The notes under the pieces were generated by a model, which worked only from the letters and a program-made list of their open reading frames with translations, was not told the DNA's origin and ran no database searches. A stretch of 64,000 nucleotides of DNA from Paenibacillus sp. FSL R7-0204. Its GTDB lineage: Bacteria > Bacillota > Bacilli > Paenibacillales > Paenibacillaceae. Shown here one piece after another: positions 8,625-17,498 of the stretch (position 1 is the first letter of the stretch; each line of letters starts with the position of its first letter). The position numbers and the translations under genes were made by a program. The stretch lies in contig NZ_JBBOCA010000001.1 of assembly GCF_038002225.1 (NCBI RefSeq), positions 4,960,001-5,024,000 on the forward strand. The letters are read 5' to 3'.

Positions 8625-10442
8625 CTAAGCAAGCACCGTCACCTGCATCGTGCAGTCGGCGTAATCCGGATGTACATCTCTCTCCCCGGCCACATCGAGC
8701 AGTGGAACCCCGTTACTGTTGTAATGGACTCTGTGGATCGCCGAGCATCTCGTTCCATGCTTCACCAGTTGCTCTTCCCCGTGGTAGAGGACTAGCGTTG
8801 TACCATCTGTATCCTGGAAAAAGGAATTATGCCCCGGACCGTACACCCCGTCCAGCGAATAATAAGAAAGTGCCGGCGTACCCGCCTTGCTCCAGGCACC
8901 GGCATCCAGAACATCGCCGCCCCGTGGAATGCTTAACCAGCCTACCGCATAGGTATATCCCGTTGCCGCCCCGCCGGAATAGGCAATATACACGGTATCT
9001 TCCGTAAGAAGCGGATACGGGCCTTCGTTATTGATCGTGCCCTGAACATTCTCCCAGCCGAGCAGCGGACGCGACAGCAGCACCGGCTCACTGGTTAACA
9101 CCGCCGGGTTCGCTTCATCTACCGTGGCGATGTACAGCATAGAGCCGGTATCCAGCGGCGTTCCGATCCCTTTGCGGTAAGACCAGACTACACAGGAGGT
9201 GCTGTCTGCCTTGAAATAAGTCATATCCAGCGTAATGCCGTCTGCGGCCAAAGGAGTTCCGTCCATTCGCTTCGTCCGGACCGGCGTGCTCCAATCCCCG
9301 GCCTTCATAATATCACCGCCGGGGTTCAGCTTCATAAGATGGCATTGCGGTCCCCATACCTTACCGCCAACGGCGAACAGGATGTACAGCTCCCCGCCGA
9401 TGACATGGAATTCCGGCGCCCAGAAGGTCTGGATGAAATTCAGCTCCTCATTCAGGTCCAGTATAACGGCTTCCTGGAAGCCCGGAACGAATAAGTCCTG
9501 CAAGGTATCTGCCACGCGGACATAGATGCCGATATTATTGACATTGTCGTTGGTAGCCAGGAAGTAATACCTGCCGTTCCAAGGAAGAATTACCGGGTCT
9601 GCATAGCCGCTTGCCAACGGGAACGGCAAGTCATATGTGACTACTTTTCCATGTATGGTATGCGTTCCCGGCAAGGTGAAATCAATCTCTGCGGTGTCCC
9701 AAGCTACCTGCTTATCGGCAGTGGAGCTGTCAGAATACAGCGCTGTGGCTCTGACCTTCGCCAATTCGCCTGCGGAGCGGACACTGACCTGTTCCGCTAC
9801 GCGAATACCGGTGTTATACACCGGGGTCCAGGCAGCCTGAACCTTGCGGCCGGCTGGACCATCCACTGTCAGCACATTCCCCGGACGGGTTCCGGGCAGC
9901 GGTCTTGCGGGCTGCTCTACCGTGTATGCTTCTGCAGGCTCCGGTGGCGAGATCCCTTCCGGCTTCCACAGGTCAGCCAGCCGGTTCACATAATAGTTGC
10001 CGTCGTTGTCCTGCCAGCGGATCTCATATCCGCCGGTACTGTCCAGTGCGCAGACGGCTTCTTTTACATAGCGTTCTTTATCCAGCCGGACAAGCCGCTG
10101 GGCATCGAAAGTCACCAGATCCGGCGAGGTCCACAGCAGAATCTGCCCTCTGCTCTCCCCGTCATCCTCCCCCGAGGCGTCAACCCTTACGGCAATAATC
10201 CCGAAAGCACCATCCTGTGTGCGGAACAAATAGGGATTTTTGAGTCCTTTTTCATGGATCACATTCTTCTCATCCACGGTGGCCACGGCAAATAATAGGC
10301 CATAGTTCCGGTTAAGCGGCTGAAATCCGTTATGATCATCTGTGCAGGCCATATGAACACTGTTGCTGAGTGACCCGGTGTAATCCTGGTTCGGTATGCG
10401 CGTATAGACTGTAAGCTTTATTAGCTCTGACACCTCATTCAT
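8625..10442 (-). CDS. glycoside hydrolase family 43 with N-terminal propeller-like and Ig-like domains
   Basis: 605-aa protein, about twice the size of a bare GH43 domain. Residues 20-165 have propeller-like strands but no catalytic triad; residues about 225-270 (LAKVRATALYSDSS then PGTHTIHGKVV) look like a bacterial Ig-like group 4 domain; the catalytic propeller starts near 275 with base Asp282 (SGYADPVILPWNG), then WAPEFH (343-346), LDMTYF (405-410) and acid Glu473 (NNEGPYPLL). No signal peptide. The ATG at 10442 follows AAGGGTGA. Divergent from GH8 across 222 bp, so the pair may share control and both act on arabinoxylan oligosaccharides (inference). An alpha-L-arabinofuranosidase is my best guess. 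Confidence 0.85.
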   Translation of the reverse strand: MNEVSELIKLTVYTRIPNQDYTGSLSNSVHMACTDDHNGFQPLNRNYGLLFAVATVDEKNVIHEKGLKNPYLFRTQDGAFGIIAVRVDASGEDDGESRGQILLWTSPDLVTFDAQRLVRLDKERYVKEAVCALDSTGGYEIRWQDNDGNYYVNRLADLWKPEGISPPEPAEAYTVEQPARPLPGTRPGNVLTVDGPAGRKVQAAWTPVYNTGIRVAEQVSVRSAGELAKVRATALYSDSSTADKQVAWDTAEIDFTLPGTHTIHGKVVTYDLPFPLASGYADPVILPWNGRYYFLATNDNVNNIGIYVRVADTLQDLFVPGFQEAVILDLNEELNFIQTFWAPEFHVIGGELYILFAVGGKVWGPQCHLMKLNPGGDIMKAGDWSTPVRTKRMDGTPLAADGITLDMTYFKADSTSCVVWSYRKGIGTPLDTGSMLYIATVDEANPAVLTSEPVLLSRPLLGWENVQGTINNEGPYPLLTEDTVYIAYSGGAATGYTYAVGWLSIPRGGDVLDAGAWSKAGTPALSYYSLDGVYGPGHNSFFQDTDGTTLVLYHGEEQLVKHGTRCSAIHRVHYNSNGVPLLDVAGERDVHPDYADCTMQVTVLA

Positions 10443-10592
10443 AGCTCTATCACCCTTACCTTGTTATTCATCTTGCAGCATGTCCCTACCAGTATAGAGA
10501 AGCTTTTGGCTTGAAGTCCATGACATATAGACACCTAAGATTGATCTATCCTTAGATTATGGGCCGGAGCCGGAATCGTCTATAAATTATCC

Positions 10593-10606
10593 GGAAAACG
10601 CTTTAA
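10593..10606. promoter_or_regulatory. putative CcpA (cre) site upstream of GH8
   Basis: GGAAAACGCTTTAA matches the cre consensus TGNAARCGNWWWCA at 12 of 14 positions, 59 bp before the GH8 start codon. Suggests carbon catabolite repression of the GH8 gene and perhaps of the divergent GH43. Confidence 0.45.
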
Positions 10607-10664
10607 TCTCTATACCGCCGCTTATGGTATACTTGGGCAAAATAAAATTCACCTGGAGGATGTT

Positions 10665-11810
10665 ATGATGAATACTACAGAGGGCTCTTTTTATACAGGA
10701 GAGTACAGAAATCTGTTCCTTGAGAACGGACTGCGTCCGGAGGCGATTCAGCAGCGGCTGGAAGATACCTGGAACGAAATGTTCTACGGCGCCCCTGATG
10801 TACGGCTCTACCATACTATGGATGACGATAAGGGATATATCATAGATACAGGCAATACCGATGTGCGCACAGAGGGCATGTCGTACGGGATGATGATGGC
10901 GGTTCAGATGGATAAAAAGGAGGAGTTCGACCGGCTCTGGAAATTCGCCAAGGTCTTCATGCAGCATACGGAGGGCCGTTATAAGGATTATTTCGCCTGG
11001 CATTGTAAGCTGGACGGCACCCGTCTGTCGCAAGGACCTGCCCCGGACGGAGAGGAGTTCTTCGCGATGGCCCTGTTCTTCGCTTCCAGCCGCTGGGGTG
11101 ACGGGGCCGCGCCGTTCAATTATTCCGAGCAGGCCAGAAGCATTCTCCGCGCCTGTGTGCACAAGGGAGAAGACGGGGAAGGCGATCCGATGTGGGACCC
11201 CGAGACCCGGCTGATTAAGTTCATCCCGGAGACTCCGTTCAGCGATCCCTCCTATCATTTGCCGCATTTCTATGATCTGTTCGCCCTGCAGGCGGATGAA
11301 GCAGACCGGGCATTCTGGAAGGATGCGGCCGCCAAAAGCAGAGCCTATCTGCACAAGGCCTGCCATCCCGAAACCGGACTGTCGCCGGAATACGCCAATT
11401 ATGACGGGACTCCGGCTGAACCCCAGCCGCATGGCGACTACCGCCACTTCTTCAGTGACGCATACCGGGTCGCCGCCAACATCGGGCTGGATTATGAATG
11501 GTTCCGCTGCGATCCTTGGCAGGTAGAGCAGTCTAACCGCATTCAGGCGTTCTTCCTGGGCATCGATCCGGCTGATTACCGGCGGTATACGATTGACGGC
11601 CAGCCTTTTGACGAGCTGTCCCTGCATCCGGTCGGCCTGCTGTCCACTCTGGCAATGGCCTCGCTCGCTGCTGACGGACCGGATGCCGGGCACTTCGTCA
11701 AGCTGTTCTGGAACACCCCGCTGCGCACTGGAGAACGGCGCTATTACGACAACTGCCTGTATTTCTTCACCATGCTGGCGCTGAGCGGGAATTATCGGAT
11801 TTATATGTAA
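10665..11810 (+). CDS. glycoside hydrolase family 8, reducing-end xylose-releasing exo-oligoxylanase
   Basis: 381-aa inverting (alpha/alpha)6-barrel enzyme that releases xylose from the reducing end of xylo-oligosaccharides (EC 3.2.1.156). Length and motifs match the characterised Bacillus Rex enzyme: general acid Glu70 in VRTEGMSYGMMMAV and general base Asp265 in HFFSDAYRVAANIG lie at essentially the known positions. No signal peptide, so it acts on imported oligosaccharides. ATG at 10665 with GGAGG upstream; a second ATG follows at once. Upstream is a probable cre site. A hairpin terminator lies at 12048-12099. Divergent from the large GH43 gene. Confidence 0.93.
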   Translation: MMNTTEGSFYTGEYRNLFLENGLRPEAIQQRLEDTWNEMFYGAPDVRLYHTMDDDKGYIIDTGNTDVRTEGMSYGMMMAVQMDKKEEFDRLWKFAKVFMQHTEGRYKDYFAWHCKLDGTRLSQGPAPDGEEFFAMALFFASSRWGDGAAPFNYSEQARSILRACVHKGEDGEGDPMWDPETRLIKFIPETPFSDPSYHLPHFYDLFALQADEADRAFWKDAAAKSRAYLHKACHPETGLSPEYANYDGTPAEPQPHGDYRHFFSDAYRVAANIGLDYEWFRCDPWQVEQSNRIQAFFLGIDPADYRRYTIDGQPFDELSLHPVGLLSTLAMASLAADGPDAGHFVKLFWNTPLRTGERRYYDNCLYFFTMLALSGNYRIYM

Positions 11811-12136
11811 AAGAAACTAACTAAACTGGCCTCTCTGTCCTCCATTGGCCTACTTCTGACGGAGCCGAGTGAAATCAGGGGCGCTTGTGCTCCTGATTTA
11901 TTCATTTCGTCCCCACTAGGCAAATCCAGGTGCACTTCTGCTCCTCATTCGCTCACTAGACCCTCATCCACCATATCCAGGCACTCCTTTAGCCCAAGTC
12001 CAGCATCACCAAAGGGATTTATCCCTCATTTTCTCTCCTCAACGAACAATCGCTCCCCCGGACGATGGAGGCAACGCCATCCATCCCGAAGGAGCGATTA
12101 TTTCTTCCTCAATTCCCCCTATTCGTTCCCACCACT
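11811..12136. other. intergenic region with degenerate short repeats
   Basis: A 326-bp gap between convergent genes. Between about 11868 and 11985 it shows loosely repeated units of the kind CAGGGGCGCTTGTGCTCCTG and CCAGGTGCACTTCTGCTCCT followed by CATTC/CATTT. No convincing gene was found. The terminator hairpin at its right end is listed separately. Confidence 0.5.
12048..12099. terminator. terminator hairpin between GH8 and yesN-like gene
   Basis: Arms AATCGCTCC and GGAGCGATT enclose a second stem (GATGG/CCATC). The plus strand continues ATTTCTTCC, so it can end the GH8 transcript; it also sits just past the stop of the convergent response-regulator gene, so it is probably used in both directions. 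Confidence 0.7.
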
Positions 12137-13771
12137 TCACCCGCCAACCACATCCGCTCGGTATTCCTGCGGCGTGGTTCCGGTCCATTTTTTGAATACC
12201 CGGGTGAAGGACTGCGGGGTGACGTAGCCAATCAGCGAGCCGACCTCGGCGACCTTGAGCTCCCCTCTGCGCAGCAGCTCCTTGGCCTGGCGGACGCGCA
12301 TATCCTCGATATACTCGGACAGATTGATTCCCCGTTCCTGCTTGAACAGGCGGGACAGATACGAGGGATTGAAGTGGATCACATCGGCCAGACGGACCAG
12401 CGACAGGTCCTGGTCGAGATTCTCTTCTATATATATGCAGATCCGGTCGATGACACCTGCTGCCCGCTTCTGCTCCCCGCTCTTCCTGACAGAGAACAGC
12501 AGCTCTGCCGTGTCCCGAAGATATTGTAAGGCTTCGCCCAGCGTCCGGTAGACCTCAAGCTGCATCAGCCCGCTTGCCCCAATCTCCCCGTCGGCTTCCC
12601 ATCTGTTCGTATACGACATGAGCATCAGGGCAATGGTGTAATACAGCTCAGTCAGATAAGGATTGCCCCGCGTGCATTCCTGCCCTGCCGGTTCAGCCAT
12701 CTCCCCGAACAGCCGGAGGAACTCCTCCTTGCGGCCCGCCTCCAGATGTGCAGCCAGCGTCTCCACCTTGTCACGCAGGAAGCGGTCACGCACGGTATCC
12801 GGCACTGCCGCTTCATTCAGCTGCACCTTCTGCACCATCCGCTCCCCGTCCCCGGCCCGGTAATGCTGAACCTGCCTCGCTTTATCGTACACAAGCGGAA
12901 GCCTGGACCAGGCAGACTCCTCCCTACTAAGCGTGATGGCCATCCCGACCTCCAGCGATTCCCGGCACGACTGCTGAATCAGCTCGAAGGTGCCTTCCAG
13001 GAATTTAATCATCTGCTCCAGATCCTCCGGCTGCGAAGCCTCTCCCGAACCACCCGGCTGAATCAGCCAGATCAGGTCACCGTACCGGTCGATGACCCCA
13101 AGGCTGACCGTCCGCTCCTTCAGCAGCTTCTCTGACAGGAACTTCACCGCGAGCGCCGTCTCCCGGCGGTCCATATACGTGCGCGAGGATTCAGGATCAC
13201 TGATGCTGCCCAGTGCGATCAGCACCGGCCGCGAAGCATCCAGCGGAATGTTCAGACGGACGAAGTCCCCGGCCATATCCTGATCCGCCTTGACGCTGTG
13301 AATGAGATGGCGGAAATAATCGCCCTGCGCCAAGGTCTCCAGCGTGTTAAGCTGCTCCTTGGATTCACGGATCAGATCATTCACCTGCATGGCGTCGTTC
13401 AGCTCCTGGAGCGCACGCATTACCGCCTCAATCAGCTTCGGATAGCCTTCATTCTTGAGCACATATTGGACACCCGGAGCCTGAATCGCCTGGTAGACAT
13501 AATTGAAGTCGCTGTGTCCGGTCAGGAAGACGATTTTGCATTGCGGCCAGCTCCGGCGGATATGCTTCATCAGCTCCAGCCCGTCCATCTCAGGCATGCA
13601 GATATCAGACAGAACAATGTCCACCCGGGTCCGGTGCAACAGATTTAGCGCTTCGTGGCCCGAATAGGCCTTGTAGATGTCCAGTTCAAGCTCCATTTTG
13701 CCGAAAATAACCGCCAGGCCATCTGTGATAATCTCTTCATCATCAACGATAAGCATCCTGTACACCAGCAT
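12137..13771 (-). CDS. YesN-type response regulator with AraC HTH
   Basis: 544-aa two-component response regulator. An N-terminal receiver domain (about 1-125) has the acidic pair in LIVDDEEI, phospho-acceptor Asp in DIVLSDICMPEMDG, the switch threonine in VFLTGHSD and lysine in VLKNEGY. A long central segment leads to two AraC helix-turn-helix motifs (about 440-544; LVRLADVIHFNPSYLSRLF). The ATG at 13771 with GGAGG five bases upstream was preferred; an upstream GTG overlaps that ribosome site. The gene overlaps the end of the sensor kinase gene by 29 bp, so translation is probably coupled. It is expected to activate the adjacent ABC importer operon in response to an extracellular sugar. Confidence 0.9.
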   Translation of the reverse strand: MLVYRMLIVDDEEIITDGLAVIFGKMELELDIYKAYSGHEALNLLHRTRVDIVLSDICMPEMDGLELMKHIRRSWPQCKIVFLTGHSDFNYVYQAIQAPGVQYVLKNEGYPKLIEAVMRALQELNDAMQVNDLIRESKEQLNTLETLAQGDYFRHLIHSVKADQDMAGDFVRLNIPLDASRPVLIALGSISDPESSRTYMDRRETALAVKFLSEKLLKERTVSLGVIDRYGDLIWLIQPGGSGEASQPEDLEQMIKFLEGTFELIQQSCRESLEVGMAITLSREESAWSRLPLVYDKARQVQHYRAGDGERMVQKVQLNEAAVPDTVRDRFLRDKVETLAAHLEAGRKEEFLRLFGEMAEPAGQECTRGNPYLTELYYTIALMLMSYTNRWEADGEIGASGLMQLEVYRTLGEALQYLRDTAELLFSVRKSGEQKRAAGVIDRICIYIEENLDQDLSLVRLADVIHFNPSYLSRLFKQERGINLSEYIEDMRVRQAKELLRRGELKVAEVGSLIGYVTPQSFTRVFKKWTGTTPQEYRADVVGG

Positions 13772-15539
13772 TCTCACCTCCAGCTCTAAGAAGAATGGTT
13801 ACCCTTAGTCCGCCCAGCTCACTCCGGTCCGCCAGCAAGCCGCTCTCTTCCCCGAAGGTAATGCGGATGCGCCGGTGAATGTTCACTAGACCCGTTGTCT
13901 CCGCCTGCTCCCGATAGACATTAAGGGACTCTTTCAATTGCACTAGCGTATCATCACTCAGCCGGTCCCCGTTATCCTCTACGATAATGCGGATGTCCGG
14001 TCCTTCCTGTGCGAAGCGGATAATGATCAGGCCCTCCATGGATTTCTTTTCCAGGCTGTGCTTGAACGCGTTCTCAATAATCGGCTGTACAATCAGCCGC
14101 GGAACGGACACCTTCTTCAGCTCCTCGGACAAGGCATCGAACCGGACTCCAATTCTGCGGGAGAAACGCATGGCCTGAATCTCTGTATACATTCTTGCAT
14201 GGTGAATCTCCTGCTCCAAGGACACCAGGTCGGAAGCGTTACGGGTGACAAACTGGAAGTATTCGCCGAGCATCGTAGTAAGCTGTTCGATCCGCTCGGT
14301 ATCACCGGTCTTCGCCATCGTGTTCAGAATGAAGAAGCTGTTATACAGAAAATGCGGGTTAATCTGTGACTGCAATTGCTTCAGCTCTGCCCGCTGGGCC
14401 ATAATCTTCTGCTTGTAGACCTGATCGATCAGGGAATGCAGATTGCTCACCATCTGGTTGAAGCGGCTGTACAGATAACGGAATTCATCCTTCGACTCAT
14501 GCTGGATATGAATATCCAGATCGCCCTGCTCCATTCTCCGGAAGCTCTTCACCAGCGTCAGCATCGGCTTATGAATGAACTTGTAGGTTGACAGCGCAAA
14601 AGCAATGATGATGGCAAGCGCAGCCACACCAAACACCCAGGCCCAGGTATAGAATTTGCTAAGCGGATTCTTGATAATATCCTCCGGGATGATCCGGTAA
14701 ATGGACAAGCCAAGCTCCTGCGAGCCGGTCTGGACGATGTAATAAGGCGCGCCGGCGATCCTCAGCCTCTCCCCGGATGCCACCGTGCGGATATCCCGGG
14801 CGTACTGGGAAGGTTCCGCCCCTGCCAGCTCGCCGGTCATGCTGTATAGCGCGAATCTCGCACTATCGGAGAGCAATAGCGTTCCACTGCCGGGATACGT
14901 ATTGAATTGGCCCAGCGCCGCCCGCAGCTCTTGGGTGTCCAGCTCAATCTCTACCGTCAGCAGCGGTTCCGCCCCCTTGATGCCCCGCTGCTTCATCGCA
15001 CTAAGATACAGACCACCATCCCACTCAATCACCTGGGAACGGCGGTCCCCGAAGACCGAGCGGATCTCGCGGAAGCGCTTCAGTTCAATCTCACGCACGC
15101 CGCCGACCGATGAGATAGTCCGGCCTATAGTCATGATATGAACCCTGACGTCCTTAATATACGTACTGCTGTTCTGCACGATGAACAGGCGTTTCATCAG
15201 CGAATTCAGATTCTCCGTGCGGTCAATGGTCGGCAGCGTCTCCCAGGTCAGAGCCAGCTTGTTCAGATCCTCATCCTCCAGCAGACTATACTGCAGCAGC
15301 TTCATCCGCTCGATCTCATTCTCCATATCATTTAAGTAAAAGACGGTCTGGGCGCTGGCCGAGCTTCGGATATCGCTGCTGGCCGTTTGCATAATCCATT
15401 GATACAGATAAGCGGCGAAGACAAGAATAGGCAGCATAATGAGCAGAAAGGTCACAATCAGCCGCAGAAATATCGTATTGCGCAGTGAGTAATCCTTTTT
15501 GAACAATAATCCCAGACCCCCAGCAATCATTTTCACCAT
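13743..15539 (-). CDS. YesM-type sensor histidine kinase
   Basis: 598-aa membrane sensor. Transmembrane helix at about 23-45, extracytoplasmic sensing region to about 296, second helix 297-317, HAMP at about 320-372, then a His_kinase domain with phospho-acceptor His396 in QSQINPHFLYNSF and an ATPase domain (N-box VQPIIENAFKHSLE, then IIVEDNGDRLSDD). This is the LytS/YesM class that partners with YesN-like regulators of sugar uptake. The ATG at 15539 lacks a strong ribosome site, so the start is the least certain part; an ATG 9 nt later is possible. Downstream of the permease genes (51-bp gap) and overlapping the response regulator gene, so part of one operon. Confidence 0.9.
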   Translation of the reverse strand: MVKMIAGGLGLLFKKDYSLRNTIFLRLIVTFLLIMLPILVFAAYLYQWIMQTASSDIRSSASAQTVFYLNDMENEIERMKLLQYSLLEDEDLNKLALTWETLPTIDRTENLNSLMKRLFIVQNSSTYIKDVRVHIMTIGRTISSVGGVREIELKRFREIRSVFGDRRSQVIEWDGGLYLSAMKQRGIKGAEPLLTVEIELDTQELRAALGQFNTYPGSGTLLLSDSARFALYSMTGELAGAEPSQYARDIRTVASGERLRIAGAPYYIVQTGSQELGLSIYRIIPEDIIKNPLSKFYTWAWVFGVAALAIIIAFALSTYKFIHKPMLTLVKSFRRMEQGDLDIHIQHESKDEFRYLYSRFNQMVSNLHSLIDQVYKQKIMAQRAELKQLQSQINPHFLYNSFFILNTMAKTGDTERIEQLTTMLGEYFQFVTRNASDLVSLEQEIHHARMYTEIQAMRFSRRIGVRFDALSEELKKVSVPRLIVQPIIENAFKHSLEKKSMEGLIIIRFAQEGPDIRIIVEDNGDRLSDDTLVQLKESLNVYREQAETTGLVNIHRRIRITFGEESGLLADRSELGGLRVTILLRAGGENAGVQDAYR

Positions 15540-15590
15540 TATAGCCTGAATCCGGAGGGAGCCGCAGGCTTATGCATAACTTCCGGGTGG

Positions 15591-16511
15591 TTAACCTTTG
15601 ACACTGCCGAGTACAATTCCCTTCACGAAATATTTCTGCAGGAACGGATACGCCAGAATAATCGGCAGGGAGCCGAGGAAGATCTGGGAGGACTTCAGCG
15701 TCCGGTCCGAGATCAGCGCCAGATCAAGCATGGCATCACGCGACATATTCGACAGGTTCTGCTGGATGACAATCGTCTGAATATAGCTTTGCAGCGGATA
15801 GTTGGCCGGATTCCCCATAAGCAGCAAGCCGTCGAACCAGCTGTTCCAGTGCTCCACCATCGAGAATAAGGCCAGGGTTGCCAGCGCGGGCTTTGAGATC
15901 GGCACGAAGATGGACCAGACCGTCCGGAAGTGGCCGGCCCCGTCAATCAGCGCCGCCTCTTCCAGCTCCTTCGGAATCTCCCGGAAGAAGTTAAGCAGCA
16001 GCACTACGCTGAACACTGGAACTGCGCCGGGCAATACCAGTGCCCAGATGGAATCGAGCAGGCCATACTCCTTGAGTGTGGTATACCAGGGGATCAGCCC
16101 GCCGTTGAACAGCATCGTGACGAAGAAGGCCCAGGCATAGACGCTGCGGAACCGCAGAGCGTGCGATTCCTTGGATAGCGGGTAAGCTACAAGGATCGTT
16201 AACAGAAGATTCAGCGGCGTGCCGATGCCGATCCGTGTCAGGGAGACAAGCATCGACTGCCAGAATTCAGTCCGGCTCATCGTATACATATACGAGGCGA
16301 ACGTGAAGTCTACCGGCCAGAGCCTGACATACCCTGCGGAGGCTGCAGCACTGGAGCTGAAGGACACCGCTATAATATGAATGAGCGGCAGGATACAGAG
16401 CAGTGAGACCAGAATCAGAAAGGTTGCGTTGAGTACCGCAATCCCGTCAAAGCGTTTTTTGGGGCGAATGGGAGTCCATTCCTCCGGTTTGGGCGTTAGC
16501 TGTTGCTCCAA
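15591..16511 (-). CDS. carbohydrate ABC transporter permease, YtcP/LplC-like
   Basis: 306-aa inner-membrane permease of a type I sugar importer with six predicted transmembrane segments. The EAA loop that docks the ATPase is EEAALIDGAGHFRTVW followed by FVPISKP. The start is a TTG at 16511, backed by AGGAGGG at 7 nt; no ATG stands near. Only 14 bp separate it from the upstream permease gene. No ATP-binding gene is in the window, as usual for this class, so a shared MsmX-type ATPase elsewhere is presumed. Confidence 0.92.
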   Translation of the reverse strand: MEQQLTPKPEEWTPIRPKKRFDGIAVLNATFLILVSLLCILPLIHIIAVSFSSSAAASAGYVRLWPVDFTFASYMYTMSRTEFWQSMLVSLTRIGIGTPLNLLLTILVAYPLSKESHALRFRSVYAWAFFVTMLFNGGLIPWYTTLKEYGLLDSIWALVLPGAVPVFSVVLLLNFFREIPKELEEAALIDGAGHFRTVWSIFVPISKPALATLALFSMVEHWNSWFDGLLLMGNPANYPLQSYIQTIVIQQNLSNMSRDAMLDLALISDRTLKSSQIFLGSLPIILAYPFLQKYFVKGIVLGSVKG

Positions 16512-16525
16512 GGGTACTCCCTCCT

Positions 16526-17425
16526 CTAGAAGATCCGGTATTTGGCAAAACGGTAAGCCAGGAAATACGAGCTGGAAATCAAGGTGAGCGATATGATCGA
16601 TTTAAAGAAGCCGACGGCAGTCGCTACGCCGTATTGGGCGTCCAATAGACCGATCCGGTAGACGAAGGTATCCAGGATATCCCCGCTCTCATAGACCTGC
16701 GGACTGTATAGATTGAAGACCTGATCGAAGCCCGCGTTCAGCAGTTGTCCCAGACTGAGTACCGACAGCAGGACGATGACCATACGTATGCCCGGAATAG
16801 TAATATGCCAGGTCTTGTGCCAGCGGTTGGCGCCGTCAATGGTAGCTGCTTCATATAACCCGGGATCAATGCCCGTTATAGCCGCCAGATATACAATCGT
16901 TCCGTAGCCGAAGTTCTTCCACACATCCGAGGCAATCAGCGTGAAGGGGAACCAGTCATTGTCGCCGAGGAAGAAAATCTTGGAGACACCGAACCATCCG
17001 AGGAATTCATTCACAATCCCGCCCGATGGAGACAGAATATCAATCAAGATGCCGCCAAGCACAACCCAGGACAAGAAATACGGCAGATAAATCGCTGTCT
17101 GCACGGACCGTTTAATCACATTACTGGCCAGCTCGTTCAGCAGAATTGCGAACACCAGCGGAATAATCAGGCCCAGAATCAGCTTGAGACTCGAAATAAA
17201 CAGCGTATTCCACAGCACCTGTGTGAAGCTTGGCAGGTTCATCACATATTCAAAGTTATCCAGGCCCACCCACTTCTGATCCCCGAACAAGCCCTTGGCA
17301 GGGATGAATTTCTGGAACGCGATCATGACACCGGCCATGGGGACGTAGGAGAACAGAATGATCATCACCAGTCCCGGCAAAAGCATCAAATGAAGCGGCA
17401 GTTCTTTTCGCAGTTTTGCTCTCAT
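16526..17425 (-). CDS. lplB: carbohydrate ABC transporter permease, LplB-like
   Basis: 299-aa inner-membrane permease, partner of the YtcP-like protein. Six hydrophobic segments and an EAA loop YEAATIDGANRWHKTW followed by HITIPGIR. The ATG at 17425 has GGAGG 6 nt upstream; five codons of in-frame extension upstream would overlap that site. Lies between the binding-protein gene (73-bp gap) and the second permease gene. Substrate unknown; this subfamily carries complex plant-derived oligosaccharides or aldouronates. Confidence 0.9.
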   Translation of the reverse strand: MRAKLRKELPLHLMLLPGLVMIILFSYVPMAGVMIAFQKFIPAKGLFGDQKWVGLDNFEYVMNLPSFTQVLWNTLFISSLKLILGLIIPLVFAILLNELASNVIKRSVQTAIYLPYFLSWVVLGGILIDILSPSGGIVNEFLGWFGVSKIFFLGDNDWFPFTLIASDVWKNFGYGTIVYLAAITGIDPGLYEAATIDGANRWHKTWHITIPGIRMVIVLLSVLSLGQLLNAGFDQVFNLYSPQVYESGDILDTFVYRIGLLDAQYGVATAVGFFKSIISLTLISSSYFLAYRFAKYRIF

Positions 17426-17498
17426 CGTTATCCTCCACATCTGCAGGGCAAGAATGGAATGGAGGAAGAAAAGGTCGTTTTCTTCCTCCAGGGGCGCC

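Noticed and set aside
10587..11693. Minus-strand 368-codon open frame over GH8
   Set aside because: GH8 on the plus strand has family motifs at expected positions, so the antisense frame is a composition effect.
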